Below the pieces are notes generated by a model, which was given only the letters and a program-made list of their open reading frames with translations, had not been told where the DNA came from and searched no databases. A stretch of DNA of 64,000 nt from Citrus sinensis (Eukaryota; Streptophyta; Magnoliopsida; Sapindales; Rutaceae): assembly GCF_022201045.2 (NCBI RefSeq), contig NC_068557.1, positions 24,777,501 to 24,841,500 on the forward strand, written 5' to 3'. The translations under genes were made by a program, and so were the position numbers. Shown here piece by piece: positions 59,176 through 64,000 of this stretch (its first letter is position 1; each line of letters begins with the position of its first letter).

Positions 59176-59500
59176 GCTTCACAGGTCATAGATGGTTAGC
59201 AGACTGTTATTGTTAGGATATTATGTATCTGAAATGCACAAATTGTCACTAGTGCATTAGGCTACTGTGGTGTTTTTTTTTAAATGCACAAACTATTATT
59301 AGTGCATTAGGCTGCTGTGGTGTTTGTTGATTGCACAAACTATTATTAGTGCATTAGCCTGCTATGGTGTTTTTTGAATTCACAAACTGACAGTTCTGCG
59401 AATAGGCATTTCCAGCACAAACTCTTATTTTCACCATTGATAATGGAAGTACTTTAGATTACTTTTGACTTTGCTTACATATTAAATTACTTCTATTACA
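59176..59500. repeat. Three-copy ~50-bp repeat after the transposase gene
   Basis: The phrase GCACAAACTATTATTAGTGCATTAGG...CTGTGGTGTTT recurs at about 59236, 59285 and 59332 with small changes. It lies between the ends of two converging genes of the MULE. Confidence 0.85.
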
Positions 59501-59854
59501 TTACTTTCTCATAAATAAGCCTATCAAGAGGCCACAAATAAAAACTATGACCAATTTTAACTTTGCTTCAATGCTTCGTAGTCTTTCATTCATCTTCAGT
59601 ACATCTTCATTTAGGTTCAAGCCATAACTAGATGTGCTGTTACGCATTTCTAAATCTTCTTTTGCTGCCCATTGCCAAAAATTACACTTTTTATACCTGC
59701 ATATCCAAAATAATTTGTTAGGATTTTCCGACGTAGTAGATACCATAGCACATGCCTGTACTCCACAGTTGCAATATTTAGGATTGCAGGTTACTTCTGC
59801 AGGTTTCTTAGCTCGACCCCTAGAACTAATGCTTGTGTGGCTGCTGGAGGCCAT
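59501..59854 (-). CDS. Convergent MULE gene: GRF-type zinc finger with C-terminal membrane helix
   Basis: A 117-residue frame from MASSSHTS (start context AAAAATGGCC). An in-phase ATG at 59950 would add 32 residues. It has a Ser/Lys-rich start, then a Cys motif YCNCGVQACAMVS...LFWICRYKKCNFWQWA that fits the GRF zinc finger (CxC, a later C, then C-x-F-x-x-W). A short coiled segment (MNERLRSIEAKLKL) and a hydrophobic helix VIVFICGLLIGLF at the very C-terminus follow. Small plant proteins of this shape exist as uncharacterised families. Lying inside the MULE opposite to mura, its placement recalls maize MuDR, where mudrB also converges on mudrA, but I see no likeness to mudrB. A GT-like donor (TGCAG|GTATAA) within the finger means an intron cannot be ruled out. 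Confidence 0.72.
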   Translation of the reverse strand: MASSSHTSISSRGRAKKPAEVTCNPKYCNCGVQACAMVSTTSENPNKLFWICRYKKCNFWQWAAKEDLEMRNSTSSYGLNLNEDVLKMNERLRSIEAKLKLVIVFICGLLIGLFMRK

Positions 59855-59989
59855 TTTTCTGTCTGAATTTATATGTGTGAAGGGTGAAAAATTGTTTGGT
59901 TTTGACTGAAGATAGGAAAGAGGTGGATATTGTGTTTTCAATGAATTCAAGTATTTGTTGTGCCTTATTCTTGTTGTTTTTGTATGACA

Positions 59990-60400
59990 AAAGTGTTTAA
60001 ATTTCAGTACTTTTGGTGTGAGGTTGCTGGTGTTTAGTCTGAGGTTGCAGGTGTTTACTATGGGGTTGCTGGTGTGTTTCAGAATTGCTGGTGTTTAGTA
60101 TCAGGCTGCTGTTGATATAGGGTTGTTAGGGTTGAAATGAGGCCACTGGTGTATTTGAAATAGGGTTGTTAGTGTTTAAGTGAGGTTGCTAGTGTGTTTG
60201 AAATAAGATTGTTGCTGCTGAGATGGGGTTGTTAGTATTCAAGTGAGGTTGCTGGGGTGTTTCAAACGGGTTGATGAAATGGTTTGAAATAAGATTGTGT
60301 TTGAAATAAGTGTGTTTATAAGGCTACTGTGTTGATTATGACAGTGAGGCTGCTGGTGTTAATGAAATGGTTTGCTAATATGTTTGTAAGCCTGTAAATT
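59990..60400 (+). repeat. Degenerate short repeats, GAGGTTGCTGGTGTTTA type
   Basis: About a dozen loosely spaced copies of G(A/G)GGTTG(C/T)T(G/A)GTGTTT with spacing of 20-40 bp. They are non-coding, between the GRF gene's 5' end and the right inverted repeat, and may include that gene's promoter. Confidence 0.75.
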
Positions 60401-60576
60401 CTAGCTTTTATAAGCCAAGAAAATAGCCGTTTTTGGTTCTAACGGCTATTTTCTTGGGCATTTCTTGTAATTTTTGCTTCTATTGTTTCTTTCTTTTCAA
60501 AGGTTAAAATTGTCTTTTACGTTCCTGGGGGCAGAATCGTCTTTTAACATTATTTCCGTTGAGCACTAACATTTTA

Positions 60577-60698
60577 TTAACGGATTGGTAGTAAAATGAT
60601 AACCGCGCAAATCTTTGGTAGTAAAATACACTTTTCGGCAAACCTTGGTACTGACATGATATGTCAGTAAAACTTTGGTAGTAAATTGATAATATCCC
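60577..60698 (-). repeat. Right terminal inverted repeat of the MULE
   Basis: The mirror of 55150-55271, ending AATATCCC. Three mismatches to the left copy by eye. The 9-bp duplication AAAAAGAAA follows. Confidence 0.95.
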
Positions 60699-60707
60699 AA
60701 AAAGAAA

Positions 60708-61104
60708 AAAAGAAGAAAAACAGATGGCTTCTTAAAGGGCCTCTACAATCAATTCCTCCCATTTAATCCCATTGATCCACTAGCCCATAACAGCCCGTTA
60801 TCCCACCTTATCCTCAAATGCTAACGTGTCCTCGATCTGGAGCCAATCTAAATACTAAACGACCATTGGCTTGTTCAAAATTAAAATCAGCAACTACAGA
60901 CTAAAACGACGTGGCTTTACCGTAATAACTAAGATAAACGACGTCGCGGGCTCCTTAATGATGCACATTAATTAACATCTTTTTGCTTTAATTCAGCTCC
61001 AGCTTAACGACTGTATCGGTCTACTCCAGTTGCACTGCTGCAACGGAGGCTAAGCAACAAGAAGATAAAGTTAAAATTAAATTTTATAAATAAAAAAGAC
61101 AAAA
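60708..61104 (+). promoter_or_regulatory. ABCG7 upstream region
   Basis: The 400 bp between the MULE and the ABCG7 start codon. An ATAAATAAA phrase at 61087 is very close to the ATG and is probably leader rather than a TATA box. No clear TATA element is assigned. CGACGT-containing motifs occur at 60907 and 60940, a form found in plant bZIP sites. Their use is inferred. Confidence 0.45.
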
Positions 61105-64000
61105 ATGGTGAATTTTGGAGGGAATAAGGTGGGCCAAGTGGTGGCAGGAATTGGCGGGAACGGCGTAGGCCAGGTACTGGCAGCCGTTGCCGTCTCTCTT
61201 TTGTTCCGCTTGTTTACTGGACCTGGTCCGGCATTGGTAACAGATGACGACTCTGCCTATGGTGACGACGATGAAAGAAACGACGTCGCAGAAGCTAATG
61301 GTGACGGTGAAGCTCCGGTTGACGGCAAAGTCTTCCCGGTCACCATCCGTTGGCAAAACATCACTTGCTCCCTGTCCGATAAATCCTCAAAATCAGTATG
61401 CTTTTTTTTTTAATTCCTAATTTATAATTTCTCCAGCATTTAAATTATAACCTAAAACAACATTTTCATTATTTTCATTTTCATTTTTCCACTATATTCT
61501 TAGGAACCAAACTAGAAGTTATTTGTTTGGAAGTAAGAAAACGTGGAAAACTGTGATTTTAAGAAACATTGGGTTGGTTTTGGTATTGCAGATTATAGAA
61601 AATTAGAAGAAATTTTTTATGTTTTTAACGGTTGCCTATCCATAGGTGCGGTTTCTTCTAAATAATGTGAGTGGAGAGGCGAAACCTGGAAGATTATTGG
61701 CGATAATGGGACCGTCAGGGTCAGGGAAAACAACGTTGCTGAATGTTCTGGCGGGTCAGTTAATGGCATCGCCACGATTACATTTATCCGGCCTATTGGA
61801 AGTCAATGGAAAACCTAGTTCAAACAAAGCTTATAAGTATGTTTTCATGGAGAAATCTTCTAGAAGCAAGATGGATGTGTTTGTGATCAGATGTTGAGCG
61901 CGTTGTTCATATTGCAGGTTTGCCTATGTGAGACAGGAGGATCTTTTTTTCTCTCAGTTGACAGTGCGGGAAACACTCTCTCTTGCAGCTGAACTTCAGC
62001 TTCCAGAAATACTTTCTGTGGAAGAGAGAGATGAATATGTGAACAGTCTTTTATTCAAGCTGGGCTTGGTAAGCCTTAGTTAATATTTTATTTGGAGTGT
62101 AGGTCTTGTGAGTTGAAGAAGTGAATATGATTATAGTATACATTTTGTAGATACTTTTACCCCTTTTCTAGTTTTAGTTTTCTTATCCAAGTGTTCTTTT
62201 GGGTGGTTGCTTTAATTTTCGTTCTTTAAAAGGTCAGTTGCGCTGACTCCAATGTGGGTGATGCAAAAGTTCGTGGAATAAGTGGTGGTGAAAAGAAACG
62301 TCTGTCGCTTGCTTGTGAACTGATTGCTAGCCCATCTGTCATATATGCTGATGAACCCACAACTGGTATGCATCTTTCTGTAACTCTGCACTTATGATAG
62401 GTATAAACTGCTTTCCAGCTTTGCTTTCTTGTACTGGGTCTGTCTTTCAATGGGGCAGATTTATAGTGTTTTCAATCAACCTTTGATTTGGTGATAGAAA
62501 TGATTGACTTCTAAGCGATTCCGGTTTTTCCATTCTGTTCTAAAATTACTTGTGGTGCATTCAGGGCTTGATGCCTTCCAGGCAGAGAAAGTAATGGAAG
62601 CTCTGCGACAACTCGCTCAAGATGGACATACTGTAATTTGTTCCATACATCAGCCTAGAGGTTCAGTTTATTTCAAATTTGACGACATTGTGTTGCTAAC
62701 AGAGGGCAAACTTGTCTATGCTGGTCCTGCTCGTGATGAACCATTGGCATATTTCTCAAGATTTGGGTATTTAGCTAACCCCTTCCTTTGTTGTATATTT
62801 ATTATGTTAATGCTTTATCTGCACGAGGACTATGGGCATCACACAGTATTTATTACCAAAGTCATTTTTTCCCCCTTCTTCCTTGATGTATTTTTGAAAT
62901 TATTTGCTAGCAAAGGGATAGAATACAGAAATCTTCATGTTAAATTAAAGTTATTTTAGGATATATAAAACAGCCTCCAAAAGTGGAAGAAGCAGAACTT
63001 CTCTCCCTACTCAAAGTGAAATCTCCAATGCCCTTCTATGTTACTTGCAACAAATCTTACTTGAAAAAGGGGGAAAAGGGGGGGAGGGAAATTACTTATG
63101 AGGAATAGGCTGCTTGAACTTTTATGAGATTGGAAACAGTCTGGAGATATTTCTTTGGTTTTTGAACGTATGGTATATTTTAATATTTAACTCACTTGAA
63201 TTTAAATTTATACTAGAATGATAGGATTTTATGTACTTAGCAGCTAATTTTTGGCCTTGTAGTTCATTCATTGGATTCAAATATATATAACTACTATGAG
63301 AACAATGGATCCTCTTGGCCCCTGCTCCTGCCATTTCATTTTTAATAATGGAGATTATGTTTCTAAAGCTTTTCACTGACTATCAACCCTGCTAGTTCCA
63401 ATGACAATTTGTTGGTGAGAATGCATGTTTGGTTACTGTATCGTAACTCAGTTGAAAACGCTGCTTGAAATTAATGATGGTTAATCCAACAGGTATACTT
63501 GCCCAGATCATGTGAATCCTGCTGAATTTCTGGCTGATCTCATATCCGTAGACTACAGTTCTGCTGAAAGTGTGTACTTGTCACAGAAAAGGATAGATAG
63601 TCTTGCCGAGTCATTCTTGCAACGGTCATCAACAATTCTTTATGCCTCTCCACTTATTAGCAGAGAGGGCTACAAAAAGAGCAAGTTACAGAAGAGGACT
63701 ATTGTTAAGAAGAAAGGAGGCTGGTGGAGGCAATTCTGGTTGCTCCTAAGACGTGCCTGGATGCAGGTTGGTCATTAATTCAACTCTCTCTTCATAGATT
63801 TAGTCTCTGACCTGCCTAGGAAAAGGAAAGAGGATCCTAGTATTACTCTCCTCAATACATGGTTGGACTCAAGTACATTGCATTCCTTTGTCTCACAAAT
63901 TGATTGCAACCAAAACAAAAAGAAAACATACTAAGCTCCACTAAATTGTATGTTATTCTACTTTGTTTGGTATATTTTCTTGGTTATTTATATAGTTGCT
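61105..64000 (+). CDS. ABCG7: ABC transporter G family member 7 (half-size), 5' part
   Basis: Six exons are in the window: 61105-61395, 61646-61836, 61918-62068, 62233-62365, 62565-62766 and 63493-63766, 414 codons in phase. An intron (GTTGGT...) runs off the end. After a Gly/Val-rich N-terminus with a hydrophobic stretch ([16 protein letters not shown]) comes the nucleotide-binding domain: Walker [10 protein letters not shown] (about 119), signature [10 protein letters not shown] (about 227), Walker [13 protein letters not shown] (about 247) and H-loop [10 protein letters not shown]. The last exon has [17 protein letters not shown] and begins the approach to the membrane domain, which lies beyond the window. 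ABCG half transporters pair to form an ATP-driven membrane exporter; the substrate of ABCG7 is not known. Near-identity of motifs with remembered Arabidopsis At2g01320 supports the name. All visible introns are GT-AG. Confidence 0.94.

Larger units (their letters stand above)
55150..60698 (+). mobile_element. Nearly intact autonomous Mutator-like element (MULE)
   Basis: Ends are inverted repeats of about 122 bp (55150-55271 and 60577-60698), with three mismatches by eye. They are flanked by an identical 9-bp repeat AAAAAGAAA (55141-55149 and 60699-60707). Inside are a MURA transposase gene and a convergent small gene for a GRF zinc-finger protein, with minisatellite-like repeats near the right end. 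The high identity of the inverted repeats and nearly open transposase suggest recent activity. The right end stops about 400 bp before the ABCG7 start codon. Confidence 0.95.

Overview
This is plant nuclear DNA, from a eudicot and probably a rosid, although no species can be named from sequence alone. The evidence is spliced genes with GT-AG introns, plant-only families (HIPP, fasciclin-like AGP, P-class PPR, GT14), AT-rich intergenic DNA and several classes of plant transposon. Host genes occupy roughly a fifth of the window. Much of the rest is mobile elements, and five of these have target-site duplications readable in the sequence.

Layout. 1-890: anonymous DNA. 896-12317: a complete Ty3/gypsy element of the Tat lineage (797-bp LTRs, AAAGT duplication) with one unbroken 1881-residue Gag-Pol frame, a 121-bp tandem-repeat block and an antisense two-exon gene. 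12497-14007: a non-autonomous MULE-like element with a 9-bp duplication. 14017-19500: AT-rich DNA. 19570-20675 and 29473-30486: two HIPP metallochaperone-like genes, tandem duplicates whose flanks are also related. They are separated by a 4-copy tandem repeat (about 21.24-21.93 kb) and a young Ty1/copia element (23989-29155, ATACA duplication) whose pol has one frameshift. 34004-34362: a degenerate TRIM-like mini retroelement. 37231-39037: a hAT-like element with a 716-bp foldback MULE nested inside it. 39886-40929: an intronless fasciclin-like protein. 41528-43141 (-): a P-class PPR protein. 43990-47486 (-): a four-exon GT14 glycosyltransferase. 49846-53306 (-): a four-exon EAF transcription elongation factor homologue. 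55150-60698: a nearly intact autonomous MULE with 122-bp inverted repeats, a MURA transposase gene with one in-frame TAG, and a convergent gene for a GRF zinc-finger protein with a membrane anchor. 61105 to beyond the window end: the 5' six exons of an ABCG7-type half-size ABC transporter.

The host genes are unrelated in function. Their order HIPP - PPR - GT14 - EAF matches, from memory, Arabidopsis At1g71050 to At1g71080, so this appears to be an old syntenic block expanded by transposons. Two of the splice donors (HIPP copy 1, intron 1; GT14, intron 3) read GC instead of GT.

The least textbook-like items are the MULE with its convergent GRF-finger/membrane gene, the antisense gene and repeat block inside the Tat element, the nested hAT/foldback-MULE, and a tandem array of palindromic AGTCGAG...CTCGACT units at 53.9-54.3 kb.
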